Positions 25,587 through 33,977 of a stretch of DNA of 34,777 nucleotides are shown here, piece by piece. How positions within the stretch are numbered: the stretch's first letter is position 1; the number at the start of each line of letters is the position of its first letter. Below the pieces are notes generated by a model. It ran no database searches. It saw nothing but the letters and a program-made list of their open reading frames with translations, and was not told where the DNA came from. The position numbers and the translations under genes were made by a program. The stretch is from an uncultured Eubacteriales bacterium (GTDB lineage Bacteria > Bacillota > Clostridia > Oscillospirales > Oscillospiraceae): the NCBI GenBank assembly GCA_902475435.1, contig CABRZL010000017.1, positions 1-34,777 on the forward strand, written 5' to 3'.

Positions 25587-25597
25587 TGTGATATAAT
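25569..25597 (+). promoter_or_regulatory. Sigma-A promoter for the DUF1836 gene
   Basis: TTCACA (25569-25574) and TATAAT (25592-25597) are separated by 17 bases. The -35 box lies within the end of the yfcE-like gene. Confidence 0.65.
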
Positions 25598-25623
25598 GAT
25601 GATAATTTGAAGGAGGTGGCACC

Positions 25624-26265
25624 ATGGAGGAAGTTGTAAAAATTAAAAAACTGTTGGAGCAGGATCGGCCGGAGAACTGGGAGACCCTTCCGGACATTGA
25701 GCTGTATATGGATCAAGTGGTGTCGTATTTGCCAAGGCAAAGTGTTGGTGGAAAAATACCGTCCATGACTTCGGCAATGATCAATAACTATGTAAAAGAC
25801 GAGCTGCTGCCCAGAGCGTGCGGTAAGCGCTATCATAAGGAACATTTGATTTATCTCACCGCCATTGGCTTGCTCAAGAATGTTTTGACGGTAAGGGATA
25901 TGAAACTTTTGTTGGATCTGGAAATCCAAGATGGAGAAGAAGCGGCCTTTTATGAAAGATTCCTGAAGGGCATTGATGAAGCGTTCGATTCTGTAGAAGC
26001 TGGAATTAACCCGGATCTTACGGCGGAAGAGTTGCCAGTGGTGGCTATGCGGTTAGCGCTGGCATCTTGTGCCGCAAAGACGGCATGCGAGCAACTTTTG
26101 GCTGTAATTCGTGCGCAAAATCCGGAAGAGGATCCCAAGGTGAGAAAAGAAAAGGAAAAAGAGGCGGCAAAACGTGCGAAAGCAGAACGTAAAGCTGCAG
26201 AAAAATCTGTGGAAAAGTCCGCGGAAAAAGACGAAACGGAAGAGATGACCGCCTCAAAGGCATAG
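25624..26265 (+). CDS. DUF1836 domain-containing protein
   Basis: A 213-residue cytosolic protein with a DUF1836 region at about 30-160. The typical part is PSMTSAMINNYVKDELLPRACGKRYHKEHL in pieces, then AIGLLKNVLTVRDMKLLL. The N-terminal half has a helix-turn-helix-like, MerR-reminiscent layout, which suggests a DNA-binding regulator (inference). The C-terminal 45 residues are a highly charged Lys/Glu/Ala-rich helix (KEKEKEAAKRAKAERKAAEK) with no clear role. The ATG at 25624 follows AAGGAGGTGG. It is monocistronic and followed by a strong bidirectional terminator. Confidence 0.85.
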   Translation: MEEVVKIKKLLEQDRPENWETLPDIELYMDQVVSYLPRQSVGGKIPSMTSAMINNYVKDELLPRACGKRYHKEHLIYLTAIGLLKNVLTVRDMKLLLDLEIQDGEEAAFYERFLKGIDEAFDSVEAGINPDLTAEELPVVAMRLALASCAAKTACEQLLAVIRAQNPEEDPKVRKEKEKEAAKRAKAERKAAEKSVEKSAEKDETEEMTASKA

Positions 26266-26325
26266 TAAAATTACAGACTGAGGCGTTTGAACCAGTTGAC
26301 TATGAATTGTCGTTGGAAATGTAGT

Positions 26326-26369
26326 AAAAATATGATGTCCTGCCAATTTTGGCAGGACATCATATTTTT
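26326..26369. terminator. Bidirectional terminator between DUF1836 and zinc-ribbon genes
   Basis: A perfect 21-bp inverted repeat (26326-26346 with 26349-26369) runs from five A to five T, so either strand makes a GC-stem hairpin with a U tract. It overlaps the stop codon of the reverse gene by two bases. Confidence 0.92.
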
Positions 26370-26991
26370 ACTTTACAAAGAGTTCTTTGCGCTTATTGAA
26401 ATAAATGTAGTCACAGACAATCAGAATCAATAGCACAACTGCATTGGATACATTGGAGGGATTTATGAGATTGATGCCAGTGATAATAGAGGCGGAAACA
26501 AGATAGAATATCAGCAAAACCAGATTCAAAGCGAGGAAGATGTATAGCATCACAGGCGCGTGTTTTTTAAACTTTGCCAATTGAAAACGGGTGATAAAGG
26601 CAAATATGACCAGGACCAGATATAACACACCTGTAAGCATATCCAGTGTATGTAATCCCGGATATACAAAATATACAGCATCGGCCTCTAGGCCATAACT
26701 CAGCCCCATAAACGACGACATTGCGTTAAAGAAATTCAGGACAGCATTAGCAAATAATTGAAAATATATAGTGAACTTAAACCATTTCATGGGGAATGCC
26801 GGTTTCTGCGGTACTTCAGGGCGGTAAGCGGCGTAAGGATTTTCTGTGGGCCTGGATATTTGGGGAACGTATGATTCGGCCCGCGGGGATTCTGTGGGGA
26901 CAGTTCCGGTTGCTGTAGGGACGGCCGCTCCGCAGCGGGTGCAGAAGTTGGAACCGTCGGGTAAGGGGGCACCGCATTTGGAACAATACAT
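26368..26991 (-). CDS. Zinc-ribbon membrane protein of unknown function
   Basis: A 207-residue protein. It opens with a zinc ribbon (C3-x2-C6 and C17-x2-C20 in MYCSKCGAPLPDGSNFCTRC), followed by a Pro/Thr-rich linker (about 21-68). Four hydrophobic segments lie at about 71-91, 115-135, 147-172 and 183-199. This zinc_ribbon_2 plus membrane-helix layout is common in Firmicutes and has no assigned function. The ATG at 26991 follows AAAAGGAAGG. It is transcribed from a full-consensus promoter immediately downstream of the rnpB terminator. Confidence 0.8.
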   Translation of the reverse strand: MYCSKCGAPLPDGSNFCTRCGAAVPTATGTVPTESPRAESYVPQISRPTENPYAAYRPEVPQKPAFPMKWFKFTIYFQLFANAVLNFFNAMSSFMGLSYGLEADAVYFVYPGLHTLDMLTGVLYLVLVIFAFITRFQLAKFKKHAPVMLYIFLALNLVLLIFYLVSASIITGINLINPSNVSNAVVLLILIVCDYIYFNKRKELFVK

Positions 26992-27021
26992 AAAATCATC
27001 CTTCCTTTTCTGAATAAGCCT

Positions 27022-27050
27022 ATTATATGAAACGAAAAAAGAGATGTCAA
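27022..27050 (-). promoter_or_regulatory. Consensus sigma-A promoter for the zinc-ribbon gene
   Basis: On the reverse strand, perfect TTGACA (27050-27045), a 17-base spacer and perfect TATAAT (27027-27022), about 30 bases before the start codon. Confidence 0.85.
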
Positions 27051-27057
27051 ATATGTC

Positions 27058-27090
27058 GAAAAAGGATCATCGGAGAATTCCGATGATCCT
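27058..27090 (-). terminator. Terminator of rnpB
   Basis: A perfect 12-bp stem (arms 27063-27074 and 27079-27090, GAAT loop) is followed on the reverse strand by TTTTT. It immediately follows the RNase P RNA 3' end. Confidence 0.9.
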
Positions 27091-27502
27091 GAATGATTTA
27101 GCCTATAAGCCGGGTTCTGTAATCGACAGCCATCTATCTAGGCCCTACGTTACCGCAGGGCTCAAGCCACCTATTCAGGGACAGCCGGGCCAGCTTAAGT
27201 CCCTATTGCGGTGTTGCTCCGGATAGAGTTTACAGGACTGCACGCTTTCACACGGCAGCCGGTGAGCTCTTACCTCGCCTTTCCACCCTTACCGCAGGAA
27301 CTGCCAATGCACTATCGGGTGAGCTGACAGGCTCTGATGGTTGACATAGTGATGGCACGAACCGACGGCGGTATATCTCTGTTGCACTTTTCCTGTAGTC
27401 GCCTACGGCGGGCGTTACCCGTTATCCTTGCCCTATGGAGCCCGGACTTTCCTCACAGGGGGCCTTTCGGCACACCATGCGCGGCTGCCCGGCTAAATCA
27501 TG
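27091..27502 (-). ncRNA. rnpB: RNase P RNA, bacterial type A
   Basis: Catalytic RNA that removes 5' leaders from pre-tRNAs. Conserved blocks on the reverse strand are GAGGAAAGTCCGGGCTCC (CR I, near 27460-27440), ACAGAACCCGGCTTATAGG near the 3' end (CR V region, about 27122-27104), and helix P1 formed by ATGATTTAGCC and GGCTAAATCAT at the two ends. The loop that pairs with the tRNA 3' CCA (GGT-like) and the paired 5' GCCGGGCAG block also fit. The ends are set by helix P1 and the promoter and could be off by a few bases. Length of about 412 nt is normal for type A. Confidence 0.96.
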
Positions 27503-27505
27503 CCT

Positions 27506-27534
27506 ATCATACTCTACTTTTTCTTGCTTGTCAA
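27506..27534 (-). promoter_or_regulatory. Sigma-A promoter for rnpB
   Basis: On the reverse strand, TTGACA (27534-27529), a 17-base spacer and TATGAT (27511-27506). The predicted start falls at the base of helix P1. Confidence 0.85.
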
Positions 27535-27547
27535 ATGTAGACGCAGA

Positions 27548-27576
27548 TTGCAAAAATTCTTTTTATCGTGTACAAT
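27548..27576 (+). promoter_or_regulatory. Sigma-A promoter for murD
   Basis: TTGCAA (27548-27553) and TACAAT (27571-27576) are separated by 17 bases, 40 bases before the murD ATG. It is divergent from the rnpB promoter with 13 bases between their -35 boxes. Confidence 0.7.
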
Positions 27577-27615
27577 ATAACGTCGGCAAATGAAATCATT
27601 AAAGGACTGATCGAT

Positions 27616-29001
27616 ATGACAGTAAAAGAATATTTTAAAACGCTGCAGGGAAAACGCGTCACGGTTGTTGGTTTGGGCATCAGTAATCGTCCGCTGGTTC
27701 AAATGCTTTTATCCTATGGGATTTCCGTTGAGTGCCGGGATAGGGCGCCAAGAGAGAAGCAGCCGCCGGAAGTTTTGGCGTTGGAAACGCAGGGTGCGAG
27801 GCTGAGGCTGGGCGAGGATTACCTGGAAGATATCCGGGCGGATGTGGTATTCCGAACGCCGGGGCTCAATGCGTTTTGTCCGCAGCTTACGGCGCTCCGT
27901 GAGCAGGGAACTGTGGTGACTTCAGAGATGGAAGTGTTTTTTACGGTTTGTCCATGTACGATCTTTGGTGTAACGGGTTCGGATGGAAAAACCACGACCA
28001 CTACGCTGATTGCAAAGCTGCTGGAACGGTCGGGGAAAACGGTGTGGTGCGGCGGAAATATCGGCACGCCTTTGCTGCCGCAAGTTGAACAAATGAAAAA
28101 AGATGATATGGTTGTGGTAGAGCTCAGTTCATTCCAGCTGATGGATATGGATCGGAGTCCGCATATTGCGGTGATGACCAACCTTTCTCCCAATCATTTG
28201 GATATCCATAAGGATATGGAAGAATATGTTGTGTCCAAGGAAAATATTTATCTGCATCAGAATGCTGAAGATACAGTGATATTAAATATGGATAATGAGA
28301 TTACGAATCGTTTTGTTTCAAAAGCAAAAGGGCATGTTTTGCAATTTTCCAGAGTGAAACGTCCGGAGAAGGGATATTATCTGAGGGACGATCAGATGAT
28401 TTGCCGAGTCGATGGATCGCAGGAACAGGAGATTATGTCCGCCCAAGATATTTTAATTCCCGGTGTGCATAATATCGAGAACTATATGGCAGCATTCTGT
28501 GCGGTAGACGGTCTGGTTTCTCCAGAGGTTATGGTGCAGCTGGCAAAAACCTTTGGCGGTGTAGCGCATCGGATCCAACTGGTACGAGAAAAAGATGGAG
28601 TTCAATTCTATGACAGCTCCATAGACTCCTCGCCAAACCGTACCAAGGCCGCGCTTATGAGTTTTTCTCAGAAGGTTATCATGATAGCCGGGGGGAAAGA
28701 TAAGGGGATTGGCTACGATGATTTAGGGCCAGAACTTCGTGCGCATGTGAAGGTTTTGGTGTTGACGGGTATGACCGCCGGAAAAATTCGGGCGGCAGCG
28801 GAGCAAGTGCCCGGTTATGACGGTACAAATCCAGAGATACTGGATGTGGAGGACTTCGACGATGCAGTTCGTGTGGCGGCATCCAGAGCAAAACGTGGGG
28901 ATGTGGTTCTGTTGTCGCCGGCCAGTACCTCTTTTGACCGATTCAAAAATTTTGAGGAACGTGGGAACCAATTTCAAAAAGTTGTAATGAGTTTGTCGTG
29001 A
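27616..29001 (+). CDS. murD: UDP-N-acetylmuramoyl-L-alanine--D-glutamate ligase
   Basis: Cytosolic peptidoglycan precursor enzyme that adds D-glutamate to UDP-MurNAc-L-Ala using ATP. The 461 residues include an N-terminal Rossmann-like domain (VTVVGLGISNRPLV), the Mur ligase ATP loop GVTGSDGKTTTTT (118-130), the central LTNLSPNHLDIH-type motif (MTNLSPNHLDIHKDM) and a C-terminal domain with AGGKDKG and SPASTSFDRFKNFEERG. I chose the ATG at 27616; the frame reaches back to 27568 over the promoter. It stands outside the usual mur/fts cluster, 116 bases before a YnbB-like gene, with no gene in that gap. Confidence 0.96.
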   Translation: MTVKEYFKTLQGKRVTVVGLGISNRPLVQMLLSYGISVECRDRAPREKQPPEVLALETQGARLRLGEDYLEDIRADVVFRTPGLNAFCPQLTALREQGTVVTSEMEVFFTVCPCTIFGVTGSDGKTTTTTLIAKLLERSGKTVWCGGNIGTPLLPQVEQMKKDDMVVVELSSFQLMDMDRSPHIAVMTNLSPNHLDIHKDMEEYVVSKENIYLHQNAEDTVILNMDNEITNRFVSKAKGHVLQFSRVKRPEKGYYLRDDQMICRVDGSQEQEIMSAQDILIPGVHNIENYMAAFCAVDGLVSPEVMVQLAKTFGGVAHRIQLVREKDGVQFYDSSIDSSPNRTKAALMSFSQKVIMIAGGKDKGIGYDDLGPELRAHVKVLVLTGMTAGKIRAAAEQVPGYDGTNPEILDVEDFDDAVRVAASRAKRGDVVLLSPASTSFDRFKNFEERGNQFQKVVMSLS

Positions 29002-29117
29002 AGGTTCCCGCATGATCGTTGCGTTGAGATACGGGACAGACTTGGATGAAGCAGAATTTATGATGGCAGGCTATGTGACTGCTTGTGGACTGCTATAGCG
29101 GAAACGGAGATAATACA

Positions 29118-30368
29118 ATGCTGATTTCAGAAGAAACAAGAGCTTTGGCCCGGCGGGCAGAGGAACGCTGTGCGCCGGCCTTTTCGACGATTGACCGAAC
29201 GGCGCAATATAATGCGGAAAAAGTACTTGCCGCGTTTCAGGAATATCATGTCAGCGCCGCGCATTTGGTGGGTACTACGGGATATGGCTATGATGATCTG
29301 GGGAGAGATACGCTGGACAAGATATTTGCCAGGACCTTTGGCGCTGAGGCCGGACTGGTGCGGAGCCAGTTTGTCAACGGAACCCATACGATTACCTGTG
29401 CGCTTATGGGAATTCTGCGCCCCGGAGATTTGGTGATTTCAGCATTTGGAGCGCCCTATGATACGCTCTTGGGCGTGATTGGAGTGACAGGAAACGCGCC
29501 TGGAAATATGCTGGAATTGGGAATTGAATACCTGGAGGTTCCTATGACGGCGGATCTCCGGCCAGACATTCCCGGGATTCAAAAGGCGGTTCAAATGCAT
29601 CATGCAAAGCTGCTGATGATTCAGCGTTCCAGAGGATATTCTGTCCGAGCGGCGCTGACGGTTCAAGAGATTGGAGAGATCATTGCAAAGGCCAAGGAGG
29701 CCAATCCGAATATTTTGGTGTTTGTAGACAATTGTTACGGAGAGTTTGTGGAAGAAAAGGAACCCACGGAAGTGGGCGCCGATATTATGGCCGGTTCCCT
29801 GATTAAAAATCCGGGTGGCAGCATTGCGCCCACCGGCGGATATATTGTGGGAAAAACGGAATTGGTAGAGGCGGCGGCTATGAGGCTTACCTGCCCGGGA
29901 ATCGGACGGGAATGCGGTTGCAGTATGGATGTGAACCGGCTGCTGTATCAGGGGTTCTTCCTGGCGCCGCATGTAACCGCACAGGCGCTGAAAACGGCGG
30001 TATTTTGTGCTGCCATGATGGAAGGTCAGGGGTATATTACGTCGCCTACTGTAGATGCACTGCGTGGGGATATTGTACAGACGGTTGAATTTCAAAAGCC
30101 GGAACTGCTCCGGGCATTTTGCCGCGGGGTGCAAATGGGCGCTCCGGTTGATTCCTATGTGACGCCGGAGCCTTGGGATATGCCAGGATACGAAGACCAG
30201 GTGATTATGGCTGCCGGGGCCTTTGTACAGGGAGCGTCTATAGAACTCAGTGCAGACGGACCGATGCGTCCGCCTTATACAGCGTATTTACAGGGGGGGA
30301 TTACGTATGAATCTGGCCGGCTGGGGATTCTTCTGGCGCTGGAACAGCTGAGAAAGGGTGGCGCTTGA
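29118..30368 (+). CDS. YnbB-like PLP enzyme (methionine gamma-lyase / aluminum resistance family)
   Basis: A 416-residue fold-type I PLP enzyme of the family annotated as methionine gamma-lyase family or aluminum resistance protein. Visible residues are FVDNCYGEF (Asp204), GSLIKNPGG (probable PLP-linked Lys230), TTGYGYDDLGRDTLD near the N terminus, and GIGRECG. The family is widespread in Firmicutes, where its true substrate is not settled, so the methionine gamma-lyase name is only a family label. The ATG at 29118 follows ACGGAGA. It overlaps ispD at TGATG and is the first of a string of coupled genes. Confidence 0.87.
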   Translation: MLISEETRALARRAEERCAPAFSTIDRTAQYNAEKVLAAFQEYHVSAAHLVGTTGYGYDDLGRDTLDKIFARTFGAEAGLVRSQFVNGTHTITCALMGILRPGDLVISAFGAPYDTLLGVIGVTGNAPGNMLELGIEYLEVPMTADLRPDIPGIQKAVQMHHAKLLMIQRSRGYSVRAALTVQEIGEIIAKAKEANPNILVFVDNCYGEFVEEKEPTEVGADIMAGSLIKNPGGSIAPTGGYIVGKTELVEAAAMRLTCPGIGRECGCSMDVNRLLYQGFFLAPHVTAQALKTAVFCAAMMEGQGYITSPTVDALRGDIVQTVEFQKPELLRAFCRGVQMGAPVDSYVTPEPWDMPGYEDQVIMAAGAFVQGASIELSADGPMRPPYTAYLQGGITYESGRLGILLALEQLRKGGA

Positions 30369-31093
30369 TGAGATTATTCCATCGAACTTCGCAGGATAAT
30401 CGAAGCGCTTGTGCTGCGGTGATTGTGGCTGCGGGGTCTGGTCGGCGAATGCATGGAGTAGACAAGATCATGGCGGAACTTGATGGGAAACCCGTGATTG
30501 TACATACGATCACTGCCTTTGAAGAAACGCCGTGCATTGATGAAATCATTGTAGTGGCACGATTGGATCAGACAGAAATTCTGGAAAGGCTGATTCGGGA
30601 AAACGAATTCCAGAAGGTTCGGGCCGTGATTCCAGGCGGAGATGATCGGGTGGAGTCTGTCCGTTGCGGGCTTCGGAAAGTCAGTCCCAAGATGGAATTG
30701 GTGGCAGTACAGGATGGGGCGCGTCCGCTGGTTTCCAGAGAAATAATAGAGAAAACTGTGGAGATGGCGTCTTGGCGCCATGCGGCTGCGCCCGCTGTGC
30801 CGGTCAAGGACACCATTAAAGAAATAGATCGCTCTGGGCGAGTTACTGCCACGCCGGATCGAACGGTGTTACGGGCAGTACAGACCCCGCAGGTATTTCA
30901 GAGAGATCTTCTCTTGGCTGCGTGGGAGAAGGCGCAAAAAGAAGGGAAACGCTATACGGATGATTGCAGCGCGATGGAAGCGCTGGGCGTGCCGGTTTAT
31001 CTCACAGAAGGCAGTGAAGAAAATTTAAAGATTACCACGCAGTTGGATTTGTTTCTGGCAGAGAATATCCTTTTAAGGAGGAAACAGACGTGA
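30368..31093 (+). CDS. ispD: 2-C-methyl-D-erythritol 4-phosphate cytidylyltransferase
   Basis: MEP-pathway cytidylyltransferase that joins CTP with methylerythritol phosphate for isoprenoid synthesis. The 241 residues show the nucleotide-binding VIVAAGSGRRM (18-28), the KPVIVHTI segment, VQDGARPLV and TPQVFQRDLL. An N-terminal extension of about 15 residues (RLFHRTSQDNRSAC) precedes the usual start region. The ATG at 30368 overlaps the YnbB-like stop (TGATG); a TTG at 30365 is also possible. It overlaps ispF by four bases (GTGA), the frequent ispD-ispF arrangement. Confidence 0.95.
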   Translation: MRLFHRTSQDNRSACAAVIVAAGSGRRMHGVDKIMAELDGKPVIVHTITAFEETPCIDEIIVVARLDQTEILERLIRENEFQKVRAVIPGGDDRVESVRCGLRKVSPKMELVAVQDGARPLVSREIIEKTVEMASWRHAAAPAVPVKDTIKEIDRSGRVTATPDRTVLRAVQTPQVFQRDLLLAAWEKAQKEGKRYTDDCSAMEALGVPVYLTEGSEENLKITTQLDLFLAENILLRRKQT

Positions 31094-31563
31094 GAATTGG
31101 TCATGGATATGATGTACACCGGCTCGTGGCAGGGAGAAGGCTCGTTTTGGGCGGCGTGGAAATCCCGTGGGACAAGGGGTTGGACGGCCATTCGGATGCA
31201 GATGTGCTGACGCATGCAGTTATGGATGCGCTGCTTGGAGCGGCAGGGCTGGGAGATATCGGCCGGCATTTTCCCGACCATGAGGAAAAATATCGAAATA
31301 TCAATAGTCAGGTTTTGCTTCAAAAGGTTTGTGGCATGCTTTTAGATAATGGCTACCGAATTGGAAATTTGGATGCCACGATTATTGCGCAGCGGCCCAA
31401 ATTGATGCCGTATTTGGAGTGTATGAAACAGTGTATGGCAGATACGATGAACATTTCAGTCGAACAGATTAATCTGAAAGCTACCACGGAAGAAAGACTC
31501 GGGTTTACTGGAAGAGAAGAGGGGATTTCAGCGCATTGCGTATGCCTGATTCAGGAGAATTAG
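31090..31563 (+). CDS. ispF: 2-C-methyl-D-erythritol 2,4-cyclodiphosphate synthase
   Basis: Zn2+-dependent trimeric enzyme of the MEP pathway that cyclises CDP-methylerythritol phosphate with loss of CMP. The 157 residues begin MRIGHGYDVHRL (metal ligands Asp8 and His10), then DGHSDADVLTHAVMDALLGA (His42) and DIGRHFPD. The end (ATTEERLGFTGREEGISAHCVCLI) is also typical. The start is the GTG at 31090, after AAGGAGGAAACAGAC, and it overlaps the ispD stop. It is followed 48 bases later by a DUF3343 gene. Confidence 0.97.
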   Translation: MRIGHGYDVHRLVAGRRLVLGGVEIPWDKGLDGHSDADVLTHAVMDALLGAAGLGDIGRHFPDHEEKYRNINSQVLLQKVCGMLLDNGYRIGNLDATIIAQRPKLMPYLECMKQCMADTMNISVEQINLKATTEERLGFTGREEGISAHCVCLIQEN

Positions 31564-31611
31564 GGACCCCATTTCAAATTTTGACATATCATGCTCATGG
31601 GAGGAATTTCT

Positions 31612-31863
31612 ATGAGCATGATTTTTTTCACCTATCGGGCCCAGACGCAGGCTCGTCAAGGTGCTTCGATACTGAGGGAGGCAGGAATTCAGGGAAGGCT
31701 GGATCGTACGCCAGCGAAACTGGCAGTGAATGGCTGCGGGTTCGGATTATGGGTTCCTGCGACGCAGGCCTATGGAGCTGCGTTGGAGTTGCGGGGCAGA
31801 AACTGTCCCTATGAACGAAGCTATAAGGTGGATGGAAACGCGGTAAAGGTGGTGACGCTGTGA
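31612..31863 (+). CDS. DUF3343 protein, putative Se/S carrier-like
   Basis: An 83-residue protein resembling DUF3343, described as a putative selenium/sulfur carrier-like family. Features are an N-terminal IFFTYRAQTQARQGASILREAGI stretch in pieces, then AVNGCGFGLWVPA with Cys42, and a second Cys65. The ATG at 31612 follows GGGAGGAATTTCT; a second ATG two codons on is also possible. It overlaps the following cysteine-desulfurase-like gene (GTGA), so the two are co-translated, a pairing known for this family. Carrier function is from family annotation and context, not shown here. Confidence 0.78.
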   Translation: MSMIFFTYRAQTQARQGASILREAGIQGRLDRTPAKLAVNGCGFGLWVPATQAYGAALELRGRNCPYERSYKVDGNAVKVVTL

Positions 31864-32966
31864 TCTATTTGGACAATGGAGCAACTTCTCTGCCGAAACC
31901 AGATGCAGTCATACGTTCTATGGCTTGGGCAGCCGGGCATTTAGCGTCGCCGGGACGCGGAAGTTCGGAGGCGTCTGATCAGGCGGATGAACTGCTCTAT
32001 AATCTCCGAATGACTGCGGGAGAAATGTTTCACTGTGATCCGCAGCAGGTGATATTGACTACTTCCGCCACCCATGGCCTGAATATAGCCATTAAATCGC
32101 TGGTGGGGCCGGGAGATCGCGTGGTGATATCCGGAATGGAACACAATGCTGTTGTGCGGCCTTTGTACGCCTTGGGGGCGCAAATAGAAATTGCGCGAGG
32201 AGAACTTTTTCACGACGAGAAACTACTTCACGATTTTGAACGTTTGCTGACTGCGGAAACAAAAGCGTGTGTTGTTACGCATGTATCCAATGTGTTTGGC
32301 TGGATTCTCCCGGTAGAAAAAATTGCTGCCATGTGTTGGGAACGGGGAATTCCATTCGTGCTTGACGCGGCTCAGTCGGCCGGAACGCTTCCGGTAGATA
32401 TGGAAGCATTGCGGGCGGCATTTATTGCAATGCCGGGGCATAAGGGGCTTCTGGGTCCGCAGGGAACAGGACTTTTACTATGCGGGCATGAAACGAAGAC
32501 CATATTGGAAGGCGGAACAGGAAGTGTGTCTCGGCAAAAGGAGATGCCGGACTTTTTGCCGGATCGGCTGGAAGCCGGCACACAGAATGTATCGGGAGCG
32601 GCTGGGCTGCTGTCGGGCATACAATATATCAAAACTATGGGCTTACGGGCAATCTGGGAACAGGAGCAGTATTTGGCAGAGATGCTGAAAGCACGGCTGA
32701 GGCGAATCCCCAAGTTACAGGTGTTTTGCGGGGAACACCAAACTGGTACGGTGTCTTTCGTAGCAAGGGAACAGGACAGTGTCGTTTTGGCGGGAAAACT
32801 GGCGGAGGCAGGGATTGCGCTCCGGGCAGGACTTCATTGTGCGCCGCTGGCGCATGAGACGGCAGGTACGTTGGAAACGGGAACCATTCGCGTCAGTATT
32901 GGCCCTCATAATCGGGAGGAAGATATTCGAGCATTGACAAGGGCACTGACAGAATTGATGGAATGA
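31860..32966 (+). CDS. Cysteine desulfurase-like aminotransferase class V
   Basis: A 368-residue PLP-dependent enzyme of the NifS/SufS/Csd superfamily. It has EHNAVVRPL (His95), VLDAAQSAG (Asp169), the PLP lysine Lys195 in MPGHKGLLGPQGTG, and a candidate catalytic Cys327 in LRAGLHCAPLAHE. The layout (short SufS-like, group II, with RAGLHCAPL) fits the cysteine desulfurase/selenocysteine lyase branch usually seen beside DUF3343. It is not next to isc or suf genes, so Fe-S assembly is not implied. The GTG at 31860 overlaps the DUF3343 stop. No terminator is obvious after it. Confidence 0.88.
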   Translation: MIYLDNGATSLPKPDAVIRSMAWAAGHLASPGRGSSEASDQADELLYNLRMTAGEMFHCDPQQVILTTSATHGLNIAIKSLVGPGDRVVISGMEHNAVVRPLYALGAQIEIARGELFHDEKLLHDFERLLTAETKACVVTHVSNVFGWILPVEKIAAMCWERGIPFVLDAAQSAGTLPVDMEALRAAFIAMPGHKGLLGPQGTGLLLCGHETKTILEGGTGSVSRQKEMPDFLPDRLEAGTQNVSGAAGLLSGIQYIKTMGLRAIWEQEQYLAEMLKARLRRIPKLQVFCGEHQTGTVSFVAREQDSVVLAGKLAEAGIALRAGLHCAPLAHETAGTLETGTIRVSIGPHNREEDIRALTRALTELME

Positions 32967-33009
32967 TCTTCGGATAATTTGATTCCTGACGAAAAAAGTG
33001 CTTACGCCC

Positions 33010-33038
33010 TTGCCATTTTCCAATCCGTTTTGTATAAT
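33010..33038 (+). promoter_or_regulatory. Sigma-A promoter for cdaA
   Basis: TTGCCA (33010-33015), a 17-base spacer and a consensus TATAAT (33033-33038), about 45 bases upstream of the start. Confidence 0.8.
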
Positions 33039-33083
33039 AGAATTGTGATATGTAAACCTGCGTAATCCGCAAGCGAAACGGAG

Positions 33084-33977
33084 ATGTACGCTTTGAATGC
33101 ACTGGAGCTGTTATGGAATAGAATCCAACGGGTGATTACGATTATCAATTTCCCGACGGATATCCTGGATATACTCATTGTCACTTTTCTGATCTACAAG
33201 GTTTTAAATTTATCAAAGTCCAGAAGCTCGGCACAGATCGTCAAGACGGTCATTTTTTTGCTGGTGCTCAGTTATGTGTCCAGTGTGCTTGGGCTCAATA
33301 CACTGAATTATATTGTCAGCAAGGTCATTGAGGTCGGTCTCATTGCGTTGGTCGTGGTATTTCAGCCGGAGCTTCGGAGAGCCATGGAGCGTTTGGGCGG
33401 CAGTTCGATCAAGGGAATGCTGGTTCCTAAGGCCCAGGTGGGGGATTCCACGCGAACTGTAGAGCAGACGGTTGCAGCCTGCCGCTCCATGTCTCGGCAA
33501 AAGATAGGCGCGCTTATTGTATTTGAACGGGAAAACAGCTTGGACGAATATTTTAAGACCGGGACCGTGGTTGATGCGGCTGTTTCGGCAGAACTTTTGA
33601 AGAATATCTTTTTTCCCAAAGCGGCGCTTCATGATGGAGCCGTCGTAGTTAGAAACGATCGGATTGCAGCCGCAGGGTGTGTATTGCCGCTGACAGAAAA
33701 TCCAAATCTAAGTCGGGATCTGGGGACCCGCCATCGGGCGGCAATTGGAATTACAGAACATTCTGATGCGGTGGTGGTTGTGGTTTCGGAAGAAACCGGA
33801 GTCATTTCCTGCGTGGTTGGAGGCAATCTCAAACGGTATTTGACGCCTGAGACTCTTACAAAAATATTAAAGGATGAACTCGTCGAAGAGGAGATACTTC
33901 CGGTTCATCATCGAGTGTTGAGTATGTTTAGCAAAATAAAGAAAGGTAAAGATGAGGACAGTCATGAAGAAAAATAA
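33084..33977 (+). CDS. cdaA: Diadenylate cyclase CdaA
   Basis: Membrane-bound enzyme that makes cyclic di-AMP from two ATP, an essential signal for potassium and cell-wall homeostasis in Firmicutes. The 297-residue protein has three N-terminal hydrophobic helices (about 25-43, 51-70 and 78-95), then a DAC domain with the DGA (184-186) and GTRHRAA (214-220) catalytic motifs and an LTENPNLSRDLG stretch. The ATG at 33084 is separated from GGAG by almost nothing, so the TTG at 33093 (NALELLWN) is a plausible real start; the family call is unaffected. It overlaps cdaR, its usual partner. Confidence 0.95.
   Translation: MYALNALELLWNRIQRVITIINFPTDILDILIVTFLIYKVLNLSKSRSSAQIVKTVIFLLVLSYVSSVLGLNTLNYIVSKVIEVGLIALVVVFQPELRRAMERLGGSSIKGMLVPKAQVGDSTRTVEQTVAACRSMSRQKIGALIVFERENSLDEYFKTGTVVDAAVSAELLKNIFFPKAALHDGAVVVRNDRIAAAGCVLPLTENPNLSRDLGTRHRAAIGITEHSDAVVVVVSEETGVISCVVGGNLKRYLTPETLTKILKDELVEEEILPVHHRVLSMFSKIKKGKDEDSHEEK

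Noticed and set aside
27337..27540. Forward open frame of 67 codons near murD
   Set aside because: It lies antisense to rnpB, whose conserved structural blocks account for the sequence.
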